A stretch of DNA of 8,656 nt from Sedimenticola sp. (GTDB lineage Bacteria; Pseudomonadota; Gammaproteobacteria; Chromatiales; Chromatiaceae). Shown here in pieces: positions 1 through 6,189 of the stretch (the first letter of the stretch is position 1; each line of letters opens with the position of its first letter). The stretch covers positions 1 to 8,656 of the forward strand of contig JAUXBK010000103.1 of NCBI GenBank assembly GCA_030619405.1, in the 5' to 3' direction. Below the pieces are notes generated by a model that saw nothing but the letters and a program-made list of their open reading frames with translations, was not told where the DNA came from and ran no database searches. Both the position numbers and the translations under genes were made by a program.

Positions 1-12
1 CAGACCTCAACA

Positions 13-29
13 CCATGATTAGATCATGG
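13..29. repeat. short palindrome, 7-bp arms
   Basis: CCATGAT at 13-19 and ATCATGG at 23-29 are exact inverted copies separated by TAG. The geometry fits a dimeric-regulator operator or a small hairpin, but no gene start lies close by in the window (the first is at 422), so no target can be named. Chance occurrence in AT-rich DNA is possible. Confidence 0.4.
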
Positions 30-39
30 ATATATAACT

Positions 40-53
40 TATTAGTTCTAATA
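40..53. repeat. short palindrome, 6-bp arms
   Basis: TATTAG at 40-45 and CTAATA at 48-53 are exact inverted copies with a 2-nt spacer. The palindrome sits ten bases after the one at 13-29 in the same AT-rich patch. The two do not share a sequence, so they are not two copies of one operator. Function is unknown. Confidence 0.35.
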
Positions 54-123
54 GAAAAATACATTTTCAGACGAAAATTGGACACTCTGCAACGAGTACA
101 GCCCGTTGCCTACACCAAAAAAA

Positions 124-202
124 TGACAGGATTTACAGGATTGTTCAGGATTAACAGGATTAACAGACTTTACAGAATTACATAAACCTGTTAATCCTGT
201 CC
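124..202. repeat. degenerate ACAGGATT 9-mer array with inverted copy
   Basis: From about 125 to 180 the sequence steps through 9-10 base units of the form (N)ACAGGATT: GACAGGATT, TACAGGATT, GTTCAGGATT, AACAGGATT, AACAGACTT, TACAGAATT. An inverted copy follows at 187-202. CAGGATTAACAGG at 146-158 is perfectly complementary to CCTGTTAATCCTG at 187-199, giving a 13-bp stem with a 28-base loop. Repeats of this general look are common between genes in many environmental proteobacterial genomes (general recollection, not checked here), and I know of no established function. Units decay toward the loop side, which suggests older copies there. A 68-codon minus-strand frame crosses the array but looks like repeat translation rather than a gene. 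Confidence 0.75.
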
Positions 203-280
203 ATTTATTGAGGCGTTTTTGAACGGAAATGGCGAGGTCTGAATATGGCAACATAGTACGAACAACTAACCAAGTTTTTC

Positions 281-364
281 ACCACGAAGGACACGAAGAG
301 CACGAAGAATTCCTGTTTTTAAATGTTTCTTCGTGTTCTTCGTGCTCTTCGTGCTCTTCGTGGT
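281..364. repeat. CACGAAG 9-mer array forming a long hairpin
   Basis: The left arm (281-309) has three 9-base units of NNCACGAAG type followed by AA. The right arm (327-364), read on the minus strand, has four such units followed by AA. The arms pair over about 29 bases with only a GA/AG difference in the second unit, leaving a loop that contains the extra right-arm unit plus TTCCTGTTTTTAAATGT. Flanking AT-rich bases extend the symmetry slightly. The result would be a very stable cruciform or RNA stem. It could act as a transcription barrier upstream of the gene at 422, but it lacks a conventional U-tract arrangement. This is another widespread intergenic repeat type of unknown role. Confidence 0.8.
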
Positions 365-398
365 AATTCTTTTTCCACATTTAGAATTGCTGGTGTTT

Positions 399-420
399 CA
401 TCCGCGTCAATCTGCGGCTG
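399..420. repeat. ATCTGCG-type short tandem repeat next to gene start
   Basis: Two adjacent 10-base units, ATCCGCGTCA (400-409) and ATCTGCGGCT (410-419), match a third common style of intergenic repeat. The unit ends two bases before the GTG at 422, so the first gene's leader, and possibly its ribosome-binding region, is made of repeat sequence. No Shine-Dalgarno-like purine run is visible here. Confidence 0.45.
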
Positions 421-421
421 A

Positions 422-1825
422 GTGTCCGTTGACTCCATGAACGGTTACAAAAAATGTAAACACCCGAAGCTTTCCACCCCCCGCTACCGGGGGCTGAAGT
501 GGCTCGAGGCGGATCTTCCCCGAGGCTACCAGCTGTGGTTACCGGGGAAGCGTTATAGCGTCAGCAAGGATCTCTCCCACTACCGGGCGCTGGACCGGGA
601 ACTGCTGGACCTGCTGGAACGGGATCGCTGGAAGTGGCCGGGCCGGACCATCTATTTCTTTTCCGATCTGCACGGGGATGCGGAAGCCTTCCTGGCGTCG
701 TTGGTGGCTTCCGGCGGGGTGAAGAAGACGGGGCCATGGGACCGGGACCTGAAACTGACTCGATCCGGGCGGCACGCCCTGTTCATCATCGGCGGCGACT
801 GCTTCGACAAAGGCCCCAGCAGCCTGCAGTTGCTGCGGGTGGTCCGGGTGCTGATGAAACGGGGTGCGCGGGTGAAGATTCTCGCCGGCAACCACGATGT
901 GCGCCTGATGCTGGGGATTCATTCCCTGTTTCTGGAACGGGACATCCGCACCGCACACTTTTTCATCCGGATGGGACCGAAGGTGATCCCGCTGCTGAAG
1001 GAGATAAACGAGCACTACCTCCAGGGCCCAAAGGCGCTGCGCGGTATACCCTCCGAGCGGGAGTGCCGGCGGCGCATCTATCCCCCCAAGCGCTGGTTCA
1101 GCGAATTCCCCAGTGTCGCCCGCTGGGTGATGCCCGACGACGGTATCGAACGGGAGATGAAACGGCTGCGGGTCAAGCTGGACCGGTTCGAGGATGACTG
1201 TCGCAAGGCAGGCCTCTCCATGCGCATGGTCTATGCGGCGGCGAAGAGGTGGCGGCAGCTGTTCCTGAAAGAGAAAGGAGAGTTCGCCTGGTTCTTCGAC
1301 AAAGTGAAGCTGGCCCACCGTGCGGGCTCGTTCCTGTTCATTCATGCCGGGCTGGATGACCGGATCGCCCGCATTATCAGCAACCAGGGGATCGGGCACC
1401 TCAACCGGCTGTTCGAGCGGCAGATCTACAGTGACCCGTTCGATTTCTATTACGGCCCCCTGGCCAACACGGTCAGGACCAAGTACCGGGAGGTGGACAT
1501 GCCGTTGACCCGTCACGGGGTGCAGCTGGTCCATCGGAAGGGCATCCACGCCATCGTTCATGGACACCAGATCAAGCTGCATGGGCAGCGAATCATGCTC
1601 AGGAAGGGGATCATTAATTTCGAGTGTGATGCGACCCTGGACCGCAATACCCGTAAGCGGGAGAAGCTGAAGGGCCGGGGGGCGGCCGTTACCATCTTCC
1701 GCCCCAAGGGGATGGTAATGGGGGTCAGCACCGACTACCCTTTCATCAAACTGTTCGAGCCGAATGTGCTGCGGTGTGAATTGAAAGGGATTCTGAAGAG
1801 ACCGGGCGTACGAAAAAAGCGGTGA
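422..1825 (+). CDS. calcineurin-like metallophosphoesterase with large helical insert
   Basis: This is a predicted cytoplasmic metal-dependent phosphoesterase of 467 residues. The metallophosphoesterase signature blocks are all present in order: SDLHGD (81-86), GGDCFDKG (124-131), GNHD (156-159), HAGLDD (308-313) and HGH (380-382). These supply the expected two-metal ligands, so the enzyme should be active; its substrate is unknown. GD..DKG resembles the PPP-type GDxxDRG block with Lys replacing Arg. Between GNHD and HAG lies a long, charged, probably helical insert (about 160-305) rich in Arg, Lys and Trp, much longer than in ApaH- or PrpE-type enzymes. No signal peptide or membrane helix is seen. 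The start is uncertain: GTG at 422 gives the longest frame, ATG at 437 is in frame, and neither has a clear ribosome-binding site. The C-terminal tail is strongly basic. The amphi-Trp gene follows closely. Confidence 0.85.
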   Translation: MSVDSMNGYKKCKHPKLSTPRYRGLKWLEADLPRGYQLWLPGKRYSVSKDLSHYRALDRELLDLLERDRWKWPGRTIYFFSDLHGDAEAFLASLVASGGVKKTGPWDRDLKLTRSGRHALFIIGGDCFDKGPSSLQLLRVVRVLMKRGARVKILAGNHDVRLMLGIHSLFLERDIRTAHFFIRMGPKVIPLLKEINEHYLQGPKALRGIPSERECRRRIYPPKRWFSEFPSVARWVMPDDGIEREMKRLRVKLDRFEDDCRKAGLSMRMVYAAAKRWRQLFLKEKGEFAWFFDKVKLAHRAGSFLFIHAGLDDRIARIISNQGIGHLNRLFERQIYSDPFDFYYGPLANTVRTKYREVDMPLTRHGVQLVHRKGIHAIVHGHQIKLHGQRIMLRKGIINFECDATLDRNTRKREKLKGRGAAVTIFRPKGMVMGVSTDYPFIKLFEPNVLRCELKGILKRPGVRKKR

Positions 1826-1851
1826 CCAATGAGCTCATTAGTTTCAGTATC

Positions 1852-1856
1852 GAGGG
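1852..1856 (+). promoter_or_regulatory. ribosome-binding site that favours ATG at 1864
   Basis: GAGGG ends seven bases before ATG 1864. The alternative GTG at 1822, which overlaps the upstream stop codon, is preceded by an A-rich run without a good Shine-Dalgarno match. This favours the shorter start of the amphi-Trp protein. Confidence 0.55.
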
Positions 1857-1863
1857 CAGTATC

Positions 1864-2139
1864 ATGAAACAAGGAAAGAAGGCTTTCAGGCACGAGTCCC
1901 TGCAGGACGCCCAATCCACCCGAGGCATCCTCAAGGCCATCCTGAGCGGTATCGACAAGGGTAAGGTCACTTTCAGAGACGAGGACGACGAGATCGTGAT
2001 GGAACCCGAGGGGCTGTTGCGCCTGAGACTGAAAGCGAGCGAGGAGGAGAATCGTCAGAGCATCCATCTCCGTATCAGCTGGCAGGTGGAGGATGAAGTG
2101 GTGAAGCGGAAAGGGTCCCTGACCGTTTCCAGCGATTGA
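1864..2139 (+). CDS. amphi-Trp domain-containing small protein
   Basis: This is a 91-residue acidic/basic protein with the layout of the amphi-Trp family (TIGR04354): a short basic lead (MKQGKKAFRHES), an amphipathic helix (about 12-33, ending SGIDKGKVTF), a DDEIVMEP strand (about 41-48), then alternating hydrophobic/charged strands LLRLRLKAS and SIHLRISWQVED with the conserved Trp at 73. Family function is not established. ATG 1864 is chosen because family members typically begin just before this basic segment and a GAGGG site is well placed. A GTG at 1822 would add 14 residues and overlap the phosphoesterase stop as GTGA, implying translational coupling. Either way it is probably co-transcribed with the phosphoesterase. 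Its stop codon abuts the stop codon of the convergent CorC-like gene. Confidence 0.8.
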   Translation: MKQGKKAFRHESLQDAQSTRGILKAILSGIDKGKVTFRDEDDEIVMEPEGLLRLRLKASEEENRQSIHLRISWQVEDEVVKRKGSLTVSSD

Positions 2140-3375
2140 TTACCAGCGCACCCTCACCTCCTGCACCGTCTGCGCCGAACTGCGGTGGATGGTGAGGGTG
2201 ATGTTGCCCTCCTTGAGCACGGTTCCCCGGGCGGGGACCGAGTGCAGCTTGTCCAGCATGAGCCCGGCCAGGGTGGCATAACGGCCCCGGGGCAGGTCGA
2301 TCTTCAGCTTCTCGCACAGCTCGTCCAGCTCCATGCGGGCGCTGACCAGGTAGTCGTTGTTTCCCATGCGACGAAGCCACTGTTCTGGAAGCTCTTTACG
2401 GTCGTATTCGTCCTCCAGTTCTTCCACCACCTCTTCCATGATGTCTTCGATGGTGATGATCCCCTCCGCACCTCCGAACTCGTCCACCACCACGGCTACC
2501 ACCGTCCCCTCTTTTCTCATTTCCAGCATCAGATCTTTGATACCTTTGGATGCCGGGACATAGAAGGCGGGGCGGATGAAATCGGTGATCGGCCGGTCGG
2601 GCTCGGTAGCGAGCAGGTCCAGGGTGTGCAGCATGCCGACGATGCGGTCGACCCGCGCATCGCAGACCGGCAACCGGACATGGGCCTCCCTGGCGGAAAT
2701 CTCTCTTGCTTCACCGCAGGAGACCCCTTTCTCCACCGCGATCACTTCGATCAGCGGCCGCATCACTTCGTGGACCCGGGTCTCAGAGAAGTTGAACATG
2801 CGCCGGATCATTTTTTGTTCCACCGGCTGTATGTCTCCCCCTGAGACCGCCGGCATCTGCAGCATGGTGACGATCTCCTCCCTCAGGGTGAAAGGATTGC
2901 GGCCCTCTCCGCCCGCCAGCTTTGCCAGCAGGCGGGTGAGAAAGCTGAAGATGATCAGGATGGGGAAAAACAGATAAGAGAAGAAGCGGAGGATGAAGAT
3001 GACTTTGGGGGTCAGCACGTCGGCCCGCTGTTGAAACACGCTCTTGGGGACGATCTCCCCGAAGATCCAGATCAGGGGGGCTGCCATTAAGATCGCCAGC
3101 CAGCTGCCATACTCCCCGAACAGGTGGATCATGAGGGCGGTCACCATGGTGGTATTGGTGACCACGGCGATGTTGGTGCCCACCAGGGTGGTGGAGAGCA
3201 GCCACTCCGGCTTCTCCAGCATCTCGAGGGCCAGCTTTGCACCCTTGGAACCCTTGGCCGCCTGGTGCCGCAACTTGATCTGATCAGCGCTTACCACGCC
3301 GATCTCCGAACCGGAGAAGAAGCCTTCCAGCAGCAGGCAGAGGGCAATGATCAGCAGGGTCGTGAAGATATCCAT
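2140..3375 (-). CDS. CNNM/CorC-family transporter (DUF21-CBS-CorC_HlyC), second of tandem pair
   Basis: This is a 411-residue inner-membrane protein of the hemolysin-C/CorC (CNNM) family, associated with Mg2+/Co2+ export or resistance; 'hemolysin' is a legacy label. The N-terminal DUF21 part (about 1-190) has hydrophobic segments near 4-22, 60-84, 92-108 and 124-150, with the family motifs FFSGSEIG (19-26) and FGEIVPKS (105-112). A CBS pair follows (about 202-320), ending with VVVDEFGGAEGIITIEDI (295-312), where family members bind adenine nucleotide. The CorC_HlyC domain occupies about 335-411. Length and architecture are complete. The ATG follows the TAG stop of its upstream paralogue with no gap, so translation is probably coupled by re-initiation; the local Shine-Dalgarno is weak. 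The ion specificity cannot be read from the sequence. Confidence 0.92.
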   Translation of the reverse strand: MDIFTTLLIIALCLLLEGFFSGSEIGVVSADQIKLRHQAAKGSKGAKLALEMLEKPEWLLSTTLVGTNIAVVTNTTMVTALMIHLFGEYGSWLAILMAAPLIWIFGEIVPKSVFQQRADVLTPKVIFILRFFSYLFFPILIIFSFLTRLLAKLAGGEGRNPFTLREEIVTMLQMPAVSGGDIQPVEQKMIRRMFNFSETRVHEVMRPLIEVIAVEKGVSCGEAREISAREAHVRLPVCDARVDRIVGMLHTLDLLATEPDRPITDFIRPAFYVPASKGIKDLMLEMRKEGTVVAVVVDEFGGAEGIITIEDIMEEVVEELEDEYDRKELPEQWLRRMGNNDYLVSARMELDELCEKLKIDLPRGRYATLAGLMLDKLHSVPARGTVLKEGNITLTIHRSSAQTVQEVRVRW

Positions 3376-4716
3376 CTAATGGTCGTTCCCGTCAGCGGGT
3401 TCCACGGGTGCCGTCGAAATATCCGTTTCCGCCCCGGTTTTCTCTGACTGGGGGTCTGGCAGACGTTCCACTTGGAGTTCCAGGATCCGGTTCTGTGCCA
3501 CTTTGGCCGCGGTGAACAGGAATCCCTCGATCCGGATCGAGGCACCATCGGACGGGAGTTCGCCAAACCCGTGCAGCACCAGGCCGCCGAGGGTCTCTAT
3601 CTCGATACCGGAGAGGGCGGCGTCGAAGCGCTGGTTGAACTCTTCCAGCGAGATGGCGCCATCCACCCGATAACGCTCATCGCCCAACGGCTCGATGCAA
3701 AACTCTTCCACCTGATCCGATGGGCTGGGGATGTCCCCGAAGATACACTCCAGCAGGTCCTCCATGGTGACCAGGCCGGTGATGCCACCATACTCGTCGA
3801 CGGTCAGGGCAAAGGAGCGCCGGCTGTGCCGGAACTTGTCGAACAGCTCCACCGCCGGCTTGGTCTCGGGGACGAAATAGGGTTTTCGCAACAGTTTCAG
3901 AAAGCGTTGGCGCTCCTGCTCCAGGCTCTCCAGATCCACGTTCAGGAGATCCCGGGCGTGTAGGATGCCGATGATGTCGTCACGGTGCTGACCATAGACC
4001 GGGATCCGGGACTGCCGGGTCTGATTCAGTAACTCCAGCATTTTCTGTACCGGGGCGTCGTAAGGGAGGAAAGTGATGTCGGCCCGGGGGGTCAGCAACT
4101 CCTCCAGGGTCAAATTGCCGAACTCGAAGATCTGATCGATGAACTGGGCCTCCATCTGGTCCAGTGCCCCTTCGCCCACCGCCTCGTGGGCCAGAGTGCG
4201 CACCATATCCTCGGTGACAAGGTTGCCCCGGGAGCGCTCACTGCCGACGATCAGGGTGGTGAACCAGTCGGCGACGATGCGTACCAGCCAGCGTACCGGC
4301 GTGATCAGGCGGGCAAAGGTATCGATGGGTCTGCTTTCGAACGCGGCGAAGGCGGTGTTGTTGCGGATCGCCAGGGTCTTGGGGGTGATCTCCCCGAAGA
4401 CCAGCAGTATCGGCACCATCACGAACAGGTTGATCAGCTTGTTCTCGGCGCCGAACAGCTGGATGATCATGGCGGCGGAGAGGACGGAGGCGGCCACGTT
4501 GACGAACTCGTTACCGATCAGGATGGTGACGATCAGGCGCCGGGGCTCGGCGAGCATGCGCTCGATCAGCCCGATGCGCGGGTTCCTGTCGCGCCGCATC
4601 TGCTCCAGCTGAACGCTGCTCAGAGAGAACATGGCGGTCTCGGAGCTGGAGAAGAAGCCGGAGAGGACGAGCAGAAGGATGAACAGGGTCAGTTCGAGCC
4701 AGAATGCCAGATCCAC
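3376..4716 (-). CDS. CNNM/CorC-family transporter (DUF21-CBS-CorC_HlyC), first of tandem pair
   Basis: This 446-residue paralogue of the next gene has the same domain order: DUF21 membrane region (about 1-190; hydrophobic stretches near 6-22, 61-86, 94-108), motifs FFSSSETA (21-28) and FGEITPKTLA (107-116), a CBS pair (about 205-330) with VDEYGGITGLVTMEDLLE (306-323), and a CorC_HlyC domain (about 337-417). It differs from its neighbour in having a roughly 30-residue acidic C-terminal tail (DPQSEKTGAETD and onward). The two are clearly divergent, not a recent duplication, and may form a heteromer (inference). The start is GTG at 4716, with a G-run upstream as a possible ribosome-binding site. 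It lies 16 bases after the metallophosphoesterase stop and so belongs to the same operon. Likely role: divalent-cation (Mg2+/Co2+) efflux or homeostasis. Confidence 0.92.
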   Translation of the reverse strand: MDLAFWLELTLFILLLVLSGFFSSSETAMFSLSSVQLEQMRRDRNPRIGLIERMLAEPRRLIVTILIGNEFVNVAASVLSAAMIIQLFGAENKLINLFVMVPILLVFGEITPKTLAIRNNTAFAAFESRPIDTFARLITPVRWLVRIVADWFTTLIVGSERSRGNLVTEDMVRTLAHEAVGEGALDQMEAQFIDQIFEFGNLTLEELLTPRADITFLPYDAPVQKMLELLNQTRQSRIPVYGQHRDDIIGILHARDLLNVDLESLEQERQRFLKLLRKPYFVPETKPAVELFDKFRHSRRSFALTVDEYGGITGLVTMEDLLECIFGDIPSPSDQVEEFCIEPLGDERYRVDGAISLEEFNQRFDAALSGIEIETLGGLVLHGFGELPSDGASIRIEGFLFTAAKVAQNRILELQVERLPDPQSEKTGAETDISTAPVEPADGNDH

Positions 4717-4732
4717 GCTGCCGTGCCCCCGG

Positions 4733-6187
4733 TCAGTCGGAAAGTGAGTCGATGATGGAGCTGATGGGCTCCACCGGGTATCGGAACGGGTACATGCCGT
4801 CCCCTATCTGGGTCATCACGCCGACCTGGTGCCGATCACTGGCGTAGGCGATGTAGTGGTTGTCGATATCGCCCACGTGTTCCCACAGGGTGTCGTCACT
4901 GGACATCGGGGTGTGGCCGACCACGAAAGGGGTATCCGGTGGCAGGCCCATATTTTTTCGGAACCGCTTTACATCGCCCTTGGTGTAGCCGCTGGGTCTG
5001 CCGGGACGCATCATACGGTTGCTGATCAGTTGCTTGACCAGTTTCGGGTTCTCCTGGATGTTGGTGATCATCTCCGGGGTGATCGCCGAGGTGGCCGGGG
5101 CGGCGTGACAGGTGATGACCCGTTTCGAGGTGACGACATAAGCCAGTGCGTCGTAGAAGCGGGCCATCTCCTTGCGGTAGGCCTTGCCCCGGGTCTTGCT
5201 CAGGGTCTTCTCCCACAGCAGTCCCTGCGGGACACCCCCCTTCGCGATATCCTCGGAGAAACTGTCATGATTGCCCCGAATATAGAACAGCTGTTTCGGA
5301 AATCGCACCTTGAGCTTGAAGATCAGGTCCATGATCAGTAGCGAGTTCTCCATCTCGTCGTATTGTCCCTCCTCCTCGTTGTGCACCGCATCACCGAGAA
5401 TCACCAGACAAGCCTGCTCCGCCTCCAGTGTCTCCAGAAAGCCGTTCTGGCTGAGGATGGTGAGCAGATTGTCGGGTTTGGCGTGCAGGTCACCGACGAT
5501 GAACACCTGCATCTTTCCGGGGATGGTGACGAGCCCACCGGGTCTCCCGGCGCTGTTTTCCGGGCGGCAGGCCTCGGTCTCCATGATCTCGTTCACCTCT
5601 CTGATCAGAGAGAGGGCCTCCCTATCCGACAAAAGCTTGATTGGCCCACCGAAGATCCGCCGCAGACGCTGCAGTTTCTTTATGCGCCAGCGGATGACTC
5701 GATCGACTTTTTTGTCTTTCAGCAGCGGGGAGATACAGGATCTTGGGTTGGAGACGTGGCTTTTGAATATGAGATTCCCTTCGTCGTTGGTGATGCTGAG
5801 TTTGCGCGGGGGCAGCTCCTTCGGCAGGTCGAGGAACAGGCGTTGCTCCGGGTCCTCGCTGCCGAGGGTGATCCGGTCCCCGTCCTCCAGGCGGTAGAAG
5901 CCGCTGATCTCGGTGAAGTAGCGTGCCGGGTCGAACAGGATATAATTGGGCGGGCCCTCCTCGCCGTCACGCTCAATCAGCGGGCGCTCAGGGTAGAGGT
6001 CCAGCTCCTTGCCGTCCGGGTGGAGGTGGATCTGCAGCGGGTAATCTTTCAGGTGGACCCGGACCTTCTTTTCCGACAGCTGGTACGCCTCCTTGACATC
6101 CACCTCTTCGCACTGGCTGAGGCCGGAGAAGCTGTTTCTCAGCATCTTGAGCAGGGTCTTTCGGGCCTTGCCGCCACTCTTGGCCAT
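4733..6187 (-). CDS. metallophosphoesterase with unusual N-terminal half
   Basis: This 484-residue protein has its catalytic part in the C-terminal half: VGDLHAKPDNLL (231-242), LGDAVHNEEEG (264-274), RGNHDSF (304-310), CHAAP (360-364) and VGHTP (423-427). These correspond to the PPP/calcineurin-like blocks GDxHG, GDxxDRG, GNHx, HxG and GHTx. The metal ligands are kept, but the DRG of block two is replaced by H-N-E, so the phosphate-binding Arg is missing and substrate choice may be unusual. The N-terminal half (1-225) has no clear match. Residues about 85-155, with YRLEDGDRITLG (98-109) and a later KSHVSNPRS (142-150), look vaguely like a degenerate FHA fold; this is tentative. A basic helical linker (about 157-180) joins the halves. 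No signal peptide is seen. The ATG sits two bases after the P-loop NTPase stop, so the two are almost certainly co-expressed. The protein shows little resemblance to the other phosphoesterase beyond the catalytic blocks. Confidence 0.85.
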   Translation of the reverse strand: MAKSGGKARKTLLKMLRNSFSGLSQCEEVDVKEAYQLSEKKVRVHLKDYPLQIHLHPDGKELDLYPERPLIERDGEEGPPNYILFDPARYFTEISGFYRLEDGDRITLGSEDPEQRLFLDLPKELPPRKLSITNDEGNLIFKSHVSNPRSCISPLLKDKKVDRVIRWRIKKLQRLRRIFGGPIKLLSDREALSLIREVNEIMETEACRPENSAGRPGGLVTIPGKMQVFIVGDLHAKPDNLLTILSQNGFLETLEAEQACLVILGDAVHNEEEGQYDEMENSLLIMDLIFKLKVRFPKQLFYIRGNHDSFSEDIAKGGVPQGLLWEKTLSKTRGKAYRKEMARFYDALAYVVTSKRVITCHAAPATSAITPEMITNIQENPKLVKQLISNRMMRPGRPSGYTKGDVKRFRKNMGLPPDTPFVVGHTPMSSDDTLWEHVGDIDNHYIAYASDRHQVGVMTQIGDGMYPFRYPVEPISSIIDSLSD

Positions 6188-6189
6188 AT

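Larger units (their letters stand above)
1..241. repeat. possible repeat element with 8-bp inverted ends
   Basis: CAGACCTC at 1-8 is the exact reverse complement of GAGGTCTG at 234-241. The two copies bracket an AT-rich stretch that holds two small palindromes and an ACAGGATT repeat array. No transposase or convincing gene lies inside. The left copy touches the window edge, so the inverted ends could be longer than eight bases and I cannot see any target-site duplication. An 8-bp match over 241 bases can arise by chance, so a non-autonomous (MITE-like) element is only a hypothesis. If the ends are longer, the bases just left of position 1 should read like the reverse complement of 242-252. 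Confidence 0.3.

Noticed and set aside
48..254. 68-codon minus-strand frame across the intergenic repeats
   Set aside because: Its translation (NPVNP-like stretch) is produced by the ACAGGATT repeat, it has no recognisable domain, and it spans the hairpin arms; treated as repeat-derived noise.
281..364. CRISPR array or rho-independent terminator
   Set aside because: Units are contiguous 9-mers without spacers and the arms are inverted, so not CRISPR; there is no clean T-run immediately after the stem, so not a standard terminator.
634..1197. 187-codon plus-strand frame inside the first phosphoesterase
   Set aside because: Out-of-frame shadow with a Gly/Arg/Ala/Pro-rich, low-complexity translation typical of a GC-rich alternate frame.
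539..1582. 347-codon minus-strand frame opposite the first phosphoesterase
   Set aside because: It lies wholly antisense to a gene with all five catalytic blocks; long antisense frames are expected from GC-rich codon use and this one shows no domain.
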